A DNA stretch of 64,000 bases from positions 2,268,001 through 2,332,000 of the forward strand of contig NZ_CP035088.1 of NCBI RefSeq assembly GCF_004786035.1, written 5' to 3'. The position numbers were made by a program, and so were the translations under genes. Shown piece after piece: positions 1-7,697 of this stretch. This DNA is from Pseudomonas viciae (GTDB lineage: Bacteria; Pseudomonadota; Gammaproteobacteria; Pseudomonadales; Pseudomonadaceae). How positions within the stretch are numbered: the first letter of the stretch is position 1; the number at the start of each line of letters is the position of its first letter. Under the pieces are notes generated by a model, which worked only from the letters and a program-made list of their open reading frames with translations, was not told the origin of the DNA and ran no database searches.

Positions 1-1091
1 GCCCGGGATTTGCGCTGTGGCTGCAGGTGCTCGCGCAGGGGCGCAAGGCCCGGGTCGGCCTGGGCGAGGGCGGTGAGGATGGCCGGGGCTTCGCTGTGTT
101 GGCTCAAGGGCAGGAAACCGCAATCACTGCGAGGATAGGTGATGAGCTTGTAGGTCTCGTAGAGCGACTGGGCAATGTCCAGGGTTTCCTGGGCGCCGAG
201 GCCGAGCTTCTTCGAGCAGACCTCTTGCAGGGTGCCCAGGTCGAAGGGCAACGGCGCCGCTTCGCGCAGACGCTCGGTGCGCACCTTCATCACCCGGGCG
301 GTGGCGGCATTGCCCATGGCTTGGGCGGCGTCCCGGGCCAGGGTCTGGTTCAGGCAGCGTTCCTGATCGTCGCAAGCATCCGGGTCGGCACGCCACTGGG
401 CGGTGAAAGCGGTGCCTGCGTGGCTGAGTTGCACGTCGATGGCCCAGTAGGCGACCGGGACGAAGTCGGCGATGCTGCGGTCGCGGTCCACCACCAGCCG
501 CAATGTCGGTGTCTGCACGCGGCCCACCGGCAGCACGCCCTGGTAGCCGGACTGACGCCCCAGCAGGGTGAACAGGCGACTCATGTTCATGCCGATCAGC
601 CAGTCGGCCCGGGAACGGCCCAGGGCCGAATGATACAGGTTGAAGGTTTCGGCCCCCGGCTTGAGGGCGGCGAGGGCCTTGCGGATCGACGCTTCGTCCA
701 GGGCCGACAGCCATAGCCGCTGGATCGGCCCGCGATAGCGGCAATGCTCCACCAGCTCCCGGGCGATCATCTCGCCCTCACGGTCGGCGTCGGTGGCAAT
801 CACCAGTTCCTTCGCTTCCCCCAGCAGGCGCTTGACCGCCTTGTACTGACTGGCGGTCTTCGGTTTGACGGTCATTTTCCATTGCGCCGGCACGATGGGC
901 AGGTCGGCCAGCACCCAGCGCTTGTAGCGGGCGTCGTAGGCGTCGGGCGGGGCGGTTTCCAGCAGATGACCAATGCACCAGGTGACCGTGACGTTCGCAC
1001 CCAGCCAGCAACCGTCGCCACGGCGCGTGGCCCCGAGTACGGCTGCGATGTCCTTGGCCTGGGACGGTTTTTCACACAGGTACAGCTGCAT
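1..1091 (-). CDS. topB: DNA topoisomerase III, N-terminal part (runs off the left edge)
   Basis: Type IA topoisomerase that relaxes and decatenates single-stranded or negatively supercoiled DNA through a transient 5'-phosphotyrosine bond. About 363 residues are present. The protein starts MQLYLCEKPSQAKDIAAVLG, the Toprim motif with its catalytic Glu. The acidic ATDADREGE Toprim motif follows, then the active-site region LITYPRSDC with the nucleophilic Tyr near residue 319, close to its place in E. coli TopB. The C-terminal domains lie outside the window. No alternative start is needed: the ATG at 1091 opens directly into the Toprim fold. An SOS-like palindrome lies 72 bases upstream. Confidence 0.93.
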   Translation of the reverse strand, partial: MQLYLCEKPSQAKDIAAVLGATRRGDGCWLGANVTVTWCIGHLLETAPPDAYDARYKRWVLADLPIVPAQWKMTVKPKTASQYKAVKRLLGEAKELVIATDADREGEMIARELVEHCRYRGPIQRLWLSALDEASIRKALAALKPGAETFNLYHSALGRSRADWLIGMNMSRLFTLLGRQSGYQGVLPVGRVQTPTLRLVVDRDRSIADFVPVAYWAIDVQLSHAGTAFTAQWRADPDACDDQERCLNQTLARDAAQAMGNAATARVMKVRTERLREAAPLPFDLGTLQEVCSKKLGLGAQETLDIAQSLYETYKLITYPRSDCGFLPLSQHSEAPAILTALAQADPGLAPLREHLQPQRKSR

Positions 1092-1162
1092 AACGCCCTA
1101 TTCCTAAGCAGAGTTCATGGGGTTGTAGCATGGTCATGGATGCGTGTCGGGGCAAGTTTTAT

Positions 1163-1178
1163 CTGTATGGATATACAG
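1163..1178. promoter_or_regulatory. LexA-type SOS box between topB and the receiver gene
   Basis: The sequence CTGTATGGATATACAG fits CTG-N10-CAG and differs from the usual gamma-proteobacterial SOS box only at the centre. It lies in a larger palindrome, 1158-1183 approximately, with 11-base perfect arms (TTTATCTGTAT and its complement) around GGAT. It is 72 bases upstream of the topB start and 157 bases upstream of the receiver gene, so topB is the likelier target. Binding by LexA is inferred, not shown. Confidence 0.7.
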
Positions 1179-1334
1179 ATAAAGGCGTTGCAATGCGTTG
1201 CAACGGGGTGTCTGGCGCAACGTTCGGCGGTGTATTTGCACGCAGAATGAATTTTATCGCCAGGGCATCGCTCATAACTTGCAGAGCGGCCGATACCGCA
1301 AAGAACGTTTACGGGGTCAAGGAGAGTCACTTAC

Positions 1335-1742
1335 ATGAATTCGATGCCAAAGGGCAACGGACAGGCGACCGCACGTTTGATTCTCGTTGTTGAAGATGAT
1401 CAGACCATTCTGGAGTTCCTGTGCGAGATCCTGCAGGAGGAGGGTTTTGATGTGGAGCCGCGGGAAAGCGCCGACGCGGCGCTGGAGTTCCTCGAACAGA
1501 GTGCCGGCGACGTAGACTTGTTACTCACCGATATCACCATGCCGGGCATGCTGAACGGCGCGGACCTGGCCAACGTCACCGGGGACCGGTGGCCGCAGAT
1601 ACCCCTGCTGATCATGTCCGGCTACGAAACGCCGGAGAGCGCCGGGATCAAGCACCACGCTTCGTTCATCGCCAAGCCCTGGGCGTTGGGGCAGATGTTG
1701 GATCTGGTGGAAAGCACGGTGAAAAATCACTCGGTGCATTGA
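1335..1742 (+). CDS. Single-domain response regulator (receiver only)
   Basis: 135-residue CheY-like receiver with no output domain. The acidic pocket (EDD, residues 20-22), the phospho-acceptor Asp66 in LLLTDITMPG, the switch Ser95 in IMSGYE and Lys114 in FIAKPW are all present, so it should be phosphorylatable. A GGAGAG ribosome site sits 8 bases before the ATG. No histidine kinase is adjacent; the partner must be elsewhere, possibly a hybrid kinase. Proteins of this kind are common in Pseudomonas as phospho-relay or protein-binding modules; the target cannot be read here. Confidence 0.88.
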   Translation: MNSMPKGNGQATARLILVVEDDQTILEFLCEILQEEGFDVEPRESADAALEFLEQSAGDVDLLLTDITMPGMLNGADLANVTGDRWPQIPLLIMSGYETPESAGIKHHASFIAKPWALGQMLDLVESTVKNHSVH

Positions 1743-1806
1743 GCTATGGTGAAGTGGCTGGGCCGGTCCCGCGTATGTTTGGGTTGCAAGCGGCGATGCG
1801 CTCGAT

Positions 1807-1825
1807 GACAATGCGATTCATTATC
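1807..1825. promoter_or_regulatory. Fur box upstream of the FecI-like sigma factor
   Basis: GACAATGCGATTCATTATC matches 15 of 19 positions of the consensus GATAATGATAATCATTATC. It lies 22 bases before the sigma-factor start, where bound Fe-Fur would block transcription, matching iron-starvation control of siderophore signalling genes. Confidence 0.7.
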
Positions 1826-1847
1826 AGTCGCGAATTATTCCATTGCC

Positions 1848-2369
1848 ATGCCCGCCAACGATCTGTCCTTACGCAGTGCTGTCGACGTTCTGTACAGTGA
1901 TCATCACAGTTGGCTCCAGGGCTGGCTGCGCAAGCGCTTGGGCAACACCTTCGATGCCGCGGACCTGACCCAGGATACTTTTGTGCGCGTCATCAAGGCG
2001 CGCTCCGCATTGGATATTCGTGAGCCGAGACCCTATCTGTCGATGATCGCCAAGGGGCTGTTGATCGATTTGTTTCGCCGCCGCTCGCTGGAACAATCCT
2101 ATCTCGAAGCCTTGGCCGCGATGCCGCAAGAGCAGCACCCGTCGCTGGAAGAACAGGCCATCCTGCTCCAGGCCCTGATGGAGATCGACCGCTTGCTGCT
2201 GGGGCTGGGGCCGCGAGTCAGGCAGGCGTTCATCCTGTCGCAGTTCGATGGCCTGACCTACCCGCAAATTGCCGAGCGCCTGGGCGTCAGCGTTCGTACG
2301 GTCAATAACCACATGGCCAAGGCCATGGAACGTTGCTGCCTGATGCAGATTCAATTGCAGCTTTCATGA
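1848..2369 (+). CDS. FecI-family ECF sigma factor
   Basis: 173-residue extracytoplasmic-function sigma factor. Region 2 lies at about residues 14-85 (DAADLTQDTFVRVIKAR), with the core-binding and -10 recognition helices. Region 4 lies at about 105-165 and contains a clear helix-turn-helix (GLTYPQIAERLGVSVRTVNNHM). There is no extra domain. The gene overlaps the downstream anti-sigma gene by four bases (ATGA), and a TonB receptor follows. This is the standard order of iron cell-surface signalling systems, in which the sigma factor directs transcription of the receptor gene. The ribosome site is weak; the ATG was chosen because region 2 begins soon after it. A Fur box lies just upstream. Confidence 0.93.
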   Translation: MPANDLSLRSAVDVLYSDHHSWLQGWLRKRLGNTFDAADLTQDTFVRVIKARSALDIREPRPYLSMIAKGLLIDLFRRRSLEQSYLEALAAMPQEQHPSLEEQAILLQALMEIDRLLLGLGPRVRQAFILSQFDGLTYPQIAERLGVSVRTVNNHMAKAMERCCLMQIQLQLS

Positions 2370-3325
2370 ACCTGCCAGCCGAAGAGTTGCAAGCCATCCG
2401 TGCCGCGGCGCAGTGGTACGCCCGGCTTCATTCCGGCATTACGACCGACGCGGATCGGGCCGGGTGGAATGCCTGGCTGACTGCAAGCCCGTTGCATAGC
2501 CAGGCCTGGCAAAGAATCACGGCGGTGGCCGAACAGATGGCGAGTGTGCCGGGCGCCCTGGCGGCACCGATCTTGAGCGAACGCCACAATCGATCCCGTC
2601 GCCAGGTATTGCGCAGCGCCTTGTTGCTGACGTCCGCCAGCGGCCTGGGTTGGTTGGGCTGGCGCAGCCAGGCTACACAGAACCTGCTTTGCGATTACCG
2701 CACCGCAGTGGGCGAGCGCCGCGAGTTTCAGCTGGCGGACGGCAGCACTGTGCTGCTCAACACCGACACCTCGGTCAACGTTCGTTTCGATGGGCGCCAG
2801 CGGCTACTGGAGCTGTTGTGGGGGGAGATCATCGTGACGACGGCGGTCGATCCCTTGCAGCGGCCGTTCAAGGTCATCACCGGTCATGTCGAGGTACTTG
2901 CGCTGGGCACGCGGTTTATCGTTCGTGGCCAGGCGCGGGGCGGCGAAGTGGCGGTGCTTGAGAAAGCGGTCGAGGTGAGCCTGCCGGCGATTGGCTCGAG
3001 GATGCGGGTCGAAGCCGGCCAGCGCCTGGATTTCAATGATCGGTCGCTGGGTACGCTGCGCGGCAACGATGTGTCGGTCGGTGCCTGGCAGAAGGGCAGC
3101 ATCATCGCCATTGACCGTCCTCTGGCGGCGCTGCTGGATGAACTCTCGCGTTACCGCAACGGCGTGCTGCGTTGTGATCCGGCCATTGCCGACTTGAAGG
3201 TTTCCGGCGTGTTTCCCGTCGACAACACGGATCTCGCCCTGGCGGCGCTGGAGAGTGGTTTTTCGTTGCGCGTGACCCGCTACAGCCGATTCTGGGTCCG
3301 GGTATCGAGCAGCGATCAGCGCTGA
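2366..3325 (+). CDS. FecR-family anti-sigma regulator
   Basis: 319-residue inner-membrane regulator that holds the FecI-like sigma factor and transmits the signal from the ligand-bound receptor. The cytoplasmic N-terminal DUF4880 part (DRAGWNAWLTASPLHSQAW) comes first. A single membrane segment at about residues 81-100 follows an arginine-rich stretch. The periplasmic FecR domain (about 110-215) and a C-terminal DUF4974-like STN-contact region complete it. The ATG at 2366 overlaps the sigma-factor stop; an upstream in-frame TTG-type start would overlap more and is less likely. The length is normal for the family. Confidence 0.92.
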   Translation: MNLPAEELQAIRAAAQWYARLHSGITTDADRAGWNAWLTASPLHSQAWQRITAVAEQMASVPGALAAPILSERHNRSRRQVLRSALLLTSASGLGWLGWRSQATQNLLCDYRTAVGERREFQLADGSTVLLNTDTSVNVRFDGRQRLLELLWGEIIVTTAVDPLQRPFKVITGHVEVLALGTRFIVRGQARGGEVAVLEKAVEVSLPAIGSRMRVEAGQRLDFNDRSLGTLRGNDVSVGAWQKGSIIAIDRPLAALLDELSRYRNGVLRCDPAIADLKVSGVFPVDNTDLALAALESGFSLRVTRYSRFWVRVSSSDQR

Positions 3326-3420
3326 GACGCACATAAAAAATTCTTGTCCTGCACTTTTTATCCCCATCGTTCGGCTCTTCCTCAGTGAGTTTTTATCGAC
3401 CGTTTTTGGGGAGGGGAAGC

Positions 3421-5898
3421 ATGTCTTGGGTGAGCGTGCCAGGTCATCTGGTGTCTGCAGTGAAAATCGGCTTGTTGGTCGTCACGACCGCCAGCGTCGG
3501 GGTTGTGAATGCCAGCCCGGTTCCAGTGGACTCGGCGCAGCAGCGTTCGGCGCAGGCTTACGATATCGGGGCCGGTAGCCTGGTGGATGTCCTGACCCGG
3601 TTCTCCAGCACCGCCGGTGTCGCCATTTCGTTTGATGCCCGGCAACTCCAGGGTCTGCAATCGCCCGGCCTGAGAGGTTCGTTCGGCGTGAGTGATGGGT
3701 TTGCCCGTATTCTTGGCGGTAGCGGCCTGCAAGCCGACCTCCAGGCCAACGGCACGTACGTGCTGCGCCAACTGCCCGCCAATGGTTCGATCATGGAGCT
3801 GGGAGCAACCACCATCGAAGGGCAGATGCTCGGAGCGACCACCGAGAACAGTGGCTCCTACACGACGGGGGCGGTCACGATCGGCAAAGGCGAGCATTCT
3901 CTGCGTGAGACGCCGCAATCGGTGACGGTGATCACCCGCAAAATGCTCGATGACCAGAACCTGAACACCATCGATCAAGTGATGGAAAAGACGCCCGGTA
4001 TTACCGTCTACGACTCGACCATGGGCGGCAAGTATTTCTATTCCCGTGGGTTCCGGATGTCCGGTCAGTATCAATATGACGGGGTTCCGCTGGACATGGG
4101 CAACAGCTATGTCCAGGCCGACAGTTTCAGCAGTGACATGGCGTATTACGACCGGGTCGAAGTCCTGCGCGGTGCCGCCGGGATGATGAAGGGGGCGGGC
4201 GGTACCTCTGGCGGCGTCAATTTCGTCCGTAAACGCGGCCAGGCCACGGCGCAGACAGAACTCAGCCTGTCCGGTGGCACCTGGGACAACTACCGTGGGC
4301 AGGTCGATACCGGTGGCCCGCTGAATGATTCCGGTACCGTGCGGGGCAGGGCGGTGATCGCCGAGCAGAGCCGGCATTATTTCTACGACGATGCCCGGCG
4401 CAAGGACCAGATTTATTACGGCGCCCTGGACTTCGACCTGACGCCCGACACCACCCTCGGCCTGGGCCTGGCCTATGAAGACGTCGATGCGAGCCCTTGC
4501 TGGGGCGGGCAGCCGCGCTATAGGGATGGCAGCGATTTGAAACTCAGTCGCTCCACTTGCCTGGATCCGTCGTGGAACACCTGGCGTAGCCAGCGGACCA
4601 CGGTGTTCAGCGATCTCAAGCATCAGCTCAATGACGACTGGGCCGTGAAGGTGGCCGGTGTCTATACGAAAAACACCCAGGACATCAAATACGCCTTTGC
4701 ATCCGGCTCGGTGACGCCGGGCGTCTCGACCACCAACGTGCTGGGCAGCATGTACGACTATGACCAGATCGATTACGGCCTCGACGCCTACTTGGACGGC
4801 AAGTTCGACGCCTTCGGGCAGCAGCATGAATTGATCGTCGGCTTCAACGCCAGCCGTTCGGACAAGGATGATTTTTTCTCGGTCGCCTTCCTGCCGCAGC
4901 AACAGAACGTATTCGATCCGGATCGACACATTCCGGAACCGGACGACAGTTACTTCATCGAGAACTCGACGCGCGGTGGCCCGGTTAAAACCGTCACCCG
5001 GCAACAAGGCCTGTATTCGACCCTGCGCCTGAAACTGGCGGACCCATTGACCTTTGTCGTGGGCAGCCGGGTGAGCTGGTACAACTCCAAGACCGACTCG
5101 GTGTTCCTCACCGGTGGCTCGGAGCACGCCAAGAGCACGGAGACGGGCCAGGTCACCCCGTTTGCCGCCGTGTTGCTGGACCTCAACGAACACCTGACGG
5201 CCTACGCCAGTTACTCGGACATTTTCACCCCCCAAGGCAACTACCGCTCCGAAAGCGGTTCGGCACTCAAGCCCCTGGTGGGTGAAAGCTATGAGCTGGG
5301 GATCAAGGGCGAATGGTTCGAGGGCCGTCTGAACAGCGCCTTCAACCTGTTCCGCACGCTGCAGAAAGACCAGGCCCAGACCGACTACATCTCAAGCTGT
5401 TCGTCCTCGGACGGTTTTTGCTATGAGAACGCCGGCAAGGTGCGCGCCCAGGGCTTCGAAGCCGAGATCAGCGGTGAAGTCATCGAGCGCCTGCAGTTGC
5501 TTGCCGGCTACACCTACACCCAGACCAAGACCCTGGATGACATTGACACCAGCCTCAACGGCGGCTCGTTCAACAGCTATGTGCCGCGTCATGTGCTGCG
5601 CCTGTGGGGCGATTACGCCCTGGGTGGGGCGTTCGAACGGTTCAGCGTCGGTGCCGGGGTCAACGCCCAAAGCGACAATTTCCGGGTATCGCCGGCGACG
5701 GGCGAGAAGATCACCCAGGCTGGTTATGCCGTGTGGAACGGGCGTGTCGGCTACCGCATTGATGACACCTGGTCGTTGGCCCTCAATGGCAACAACCTGT
5801 TCGACAAGCGCTACTACAGCACCATCGGGACCGAGAACTTCGGTAACTATTACGGTGAACCGCGCAACTTCACCATGACCATGAAGGCGCGCTTCTGA
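3421..5898 (+). CDS. TonB-dependent siderophore receptor with signalling (STN) domain
   Basis: 825-residue outer-membrane transducer. A signal peptide (cleavage near residue 31, after VVNA) is followed by the STN signalling domain (about 45-125), the plug (about 150-275, with ETPQSVTVITRKMLDDQ and RGFRMSGQYQYDGVPL) and a 22-strand barrel ending in aromatic MTMKARF. The STN domain and the FecI/FecR pair upstream show that it both imports a ferric siderophore and induces its own operon. The ATG at 3421 has a strong GGGGAGGGG ribosome site; a GTG 36 bases upstream lacks one. The plug resembles FpvA/FoxA-type siderophore receptors, but the ligand cannot be deduced. Confidence 0.93.
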   Translation: MSWVSVPGHLVSAVKIGLLVVTTASVGVVNASPVPVDSAQQRSAQAYDIGAGSLVDVLTRFSSTAGVAISFDARQLQGLQSPGLRGSFGVSDGFARILGGSGLQADLQANGTYVLRQLPANGSIMELGATTIEGQMLGATTENSGSYTTGAVTIGKGEHSLRETPQSVTVITRKMLDDQNLNTIDQVMEKTPGITVYDSTMGGKYFYSRGFRMSGQYQYDGVPLDMGNSYVQADSFSSDMAYYDRVEVLRGAAGMMKGAGGTSGGVNFVRKRGQATAQTELSLSGGTWDNYRGQVDTGGPLNDSGTVRGRAVIAEQSRHYFYDDARRKDQIYYGALDFDLTPDTTLGLGLAYEDVDASPCWGGQPRYRDGSDLKLSRSTCLDPSWNTWRSQRTTVFSDLKHQLNDDWAVKVAGVYTKNTQDIKYAFASGSVTPGVSTTNVLGSMYDYDQIDYGLDAYLDGKFDAFGQQHELIVGFNASRSDKDDFFSVAFLPQQQNVFDPDRHIPEPDDSYFIENSTRGGPVKTVTRQQGLYSTLRLKLADPLTFVVGSRVSWYNSKTDSVFLTGGSEHAKSTETGQVTPFAAVLLDLNEHLTAYASYSDIFTPQGNYRSESGSALKPLVGESYELGIKGEWFEGRLNSAFNLFRTLQKDQAQTDYISSCSSSDGFCYENAGKVRAQGFEAEISGEVIERLQLLAGYTYTQTKTLDDIDTSLNGGSFNSYVPRHVLRLWGDYALGGAFERFSVGAGVNAQSDNFRVSPATGEKITQAGYAVWNGRVGYRIDDTWSLALNGNNLFDKRYYSTIGTENFGNYYGEPRNFTMTMKARF

Positions 5899-5902
5899 TC
5901 CG

Positions 5903-5937
5903 CTGGCGAGGGAACAAGTGCCCTCGCCACGGTTTTG
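5903..5937 (+). terminator. Hairpin after the receptor gene
   Basis: TGGCGAGGG and CCCTCGCCA form a 9-bp stem around an 8-base loop, followed by CGGTTTTG, just beyond the receptor stop. The arms resemble a decayed REP element that may now act as a terminator between two convergent genes. Confidence 0.5.
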
Positions 5938-5940
5938 CCC

Positions 5941-7563
5941 TCAGTTTTTATCCAGGTCCACGTTCCGGGTTTCCCGCAGGCAGATCATACCCACCACAAG
6001 GCTCACCCCGGTGATCACCACCGGGTACCACAGCCCATAGAAAATGTCCCCGGTGTAGACCACCAGGGCAAACGACACGGTGGGCAGGAAGCCGCCGAAC
6101 CAGCCGTTGCCGATGTGGTAGGGCAGGGACATGGAGGTGTAGCGGATCCGGGTGGGGAACAGTTCGACCATCAGCGCCGCCAGCGGGCCGTAGCACATCG
6201 CGGAAATGATGATCAGCGCCACGATCAGGGCCACGATCATCGGCCGGTTGATCTGCTGGGCGTCGGCCTGTTGCGGGTAGCCCGCCAGGGTCACCGCGCC
6301 GCGCAGGGCGGCTTCGTCGTAGCCATCGATCGTCACCTCACCGACGCTGACCTGCACATTGCTGCCGGCCGGCGCCGCGACACTGCTGTAGGGCAGGCCT
6401 TGTTTGACCAGGAAGGTCTTGACCTTGTCGCAAGGGCTGTCGAAACGCGCCTTGCCCACCGGGTCGAACTGGAAGGTGCAGGTGGCCGGGTCGGCGAGCA
6501 CGGTGATCGGCGCCTGGCGGCTCGCCTGGTCGATGGCCGGGTTGGCGTAGTGGGCCAGAGTCTTGAAGATCGGGAAGTACAGCGCCGTGGCCAGCAGCAG
6601 GCCGATCATCAACACCGGTTTGCGCCCGACCTTGTCCGACAGCCAGCCAAAGAAAATGAAGAACGGTGCGCCGATCACCACACTGACGATCAGCAGGCTG
6701 TTGGCCAGGGCCGGGTCCATCTTCAGGAACTGGGTGAGGAAAAACAGCACGTAGAATTGCGCGGCGTAGAAGGTCACCGCTTGCCCGGCGTTGATGCTGA
6801 ACAGGGCGATCAACACCACTTTCAGGTTTTCCCAGTTGCCGAAGGATTCGCGGATCGGCGCTTTGCAGCACTTGCCTTCTTCTTTCATTTTCACGAAGGC
6901 TGGCGACTCGTGCAGGCTCAGGCGAATCCAGGTGGAAATGCCCAGCAGCAGGATCGACAACAGGAACGGAATACGCCAGCCCCAGACTTCGAACTGATCG
7001 CCGGTGAAGTAGCGGCAGCCCAGCACCACCAACAGCGAGAGCAACAGCCCCAGCGTGGCGGTGGACTGAATCCAGCTGGTATGAAAACCGCGCTTGCCCA
7101 TTGGCGCGTGCTCGGCGACGTAGGTGGCCGCGCCGCCGTACTCACCGCCCAGGGCCAGGCCCTGGAGCATGCGCAACACCACCAGGATGATCGGCGCGGC
7201 GATGCCGATGCTGGCGTAGTTGGGCAGCAGGCCGACACAGAACGTCGCCAGGCCCATGAGGACGATGGTTGCCAGGAACGTGTATTTGCGCCCGATCATG
7301 TCTCCCAGCCGGCCGAACACCAGCGCACCGAACGGCCGCACGATGAAACCGGCGGCGAACGCCATCAGGGCGAAGATGAACGCCGTGGTGTCGTTGACCC
7401 CGGCGAAGAACTGCTTGCTGATCACCGCCGCCAGGGCGCCGTAGAGGAAAAAGTCGTACCACTCGAACACCGTCCCCAGGGACGAGGCGAAGATGACTTT
7501 CTGGGTTTCCTGGCTGGTGCCGACGCTGCGCGTAGCTTCCAGGGGCTGAACATGTTCAGACAT
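5941..7563 (-). CDS. MFS transporter, metabolite:H+ symporter (MHS) family
   Basis: 540-residue inner-membrane secondary transporter with about 12 membrane segments. The MHS signature is plain: FEWYDFFLYGALA in helix 1 and GRLGDMIGRKYTFLAT in loop 2-3, as in ProP/ShiA-like symporters. An unusually long hydrophilic loop of about 100 residues, with two cysteines (CTFQF..., CDKVK), sits in the second half between helices 8 and 9. Such loops occur in some Pseudomonas MHS proteins. The ATG at 7563 follows a GAGGGAT ribosome site. The GMC dehydrogenase gene lies upstream on the same strand, suggesting uptake of a substrate that the dehydrogenase oxidises. Confidence 0.9.
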   Translation of the reverse strand: MSEHVQPLEATRSVGTSQETQKVIFASSLGTVFEWYDFFLYGALAAVISKQFFAGVNDTTAFIFALMAFAAGFIVRPFGALVFGRLGDMIGRKYTFLATIVLMGLATFCVGLLPNYASIGIAAPIILVVLRMLQGLALGGEYGGAATYVAEHAPMGKRGFHTSWIQSTATLGLLLSLLVVLGCRYFTGDQFEVWGWRIPFLLSILLLGISTWIRLSLHESPAFVKMKEEGKCCKAPIRESFGNWENLKVVLIALFSINAGQAVTFYAAQFYVLFFLTQFLKMDPALANSLLIVSVVIGAPFFIFFGWLSDKVGRKPVLMIGLLLATALYFPIFKTLAHYANPAIDQASRQAPITVLADPATCTFQFDPVGKARFDSPCDKVKTFLVKQGLPYSSVAAPAGSNVQVSVGEVTIDGYDEAALRGAVTLAGYPQQADAQQINRPMIVALIVALIIISAMCYGPLAALMVELFPTRIRYTSMSLPYHIGNGWFGGFLPTVSFALVVYTGDIFYGLWYPVVITGVSLVVGMICLRETRNVDLDKN

Positions 7564-7647
7564 AGCGGTATCCCTCACAGTGATTGTTTTTGTTGTTCCA
7601 CTGTCGACGCCGGGGTGGCGTCTCCTGCCTTCCTTCGTACGCACATT

Positions 7648-7684
7648 CCCCTGTGGGAGCGGGCTTGCTCGCTCCCACAGGGGG
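7648..7684. repeat. REP-type palindrome
   Basis: A perfect inverted repeat, CCCCTGTGGGAGCG ... CGCTCCCACAGGGG, lies between the dehydrogenase and transporter genes. It is a single REP of the fluorescens-group class (GTGGGAGCgggCTTGCTCGC) and may also attenuate or stabilise the shared transcript. Confidence 0.8.
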
Positions 7685-7697
7685 ACTTACTTGTTCT

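Noticed and set aside
1130..1393. 87-codon plus-strand frame downstream of the SOS box
   Set aside because: It overlaps the start of the receiver gene and has no ribosome site or recognisable motif.
3382..5235. Long minus-strand open frame opposite the siderophore receptor
   Set aside because: It is a high-GC shadow of a clear receptor gene, with no recognisable domain and biased composition.
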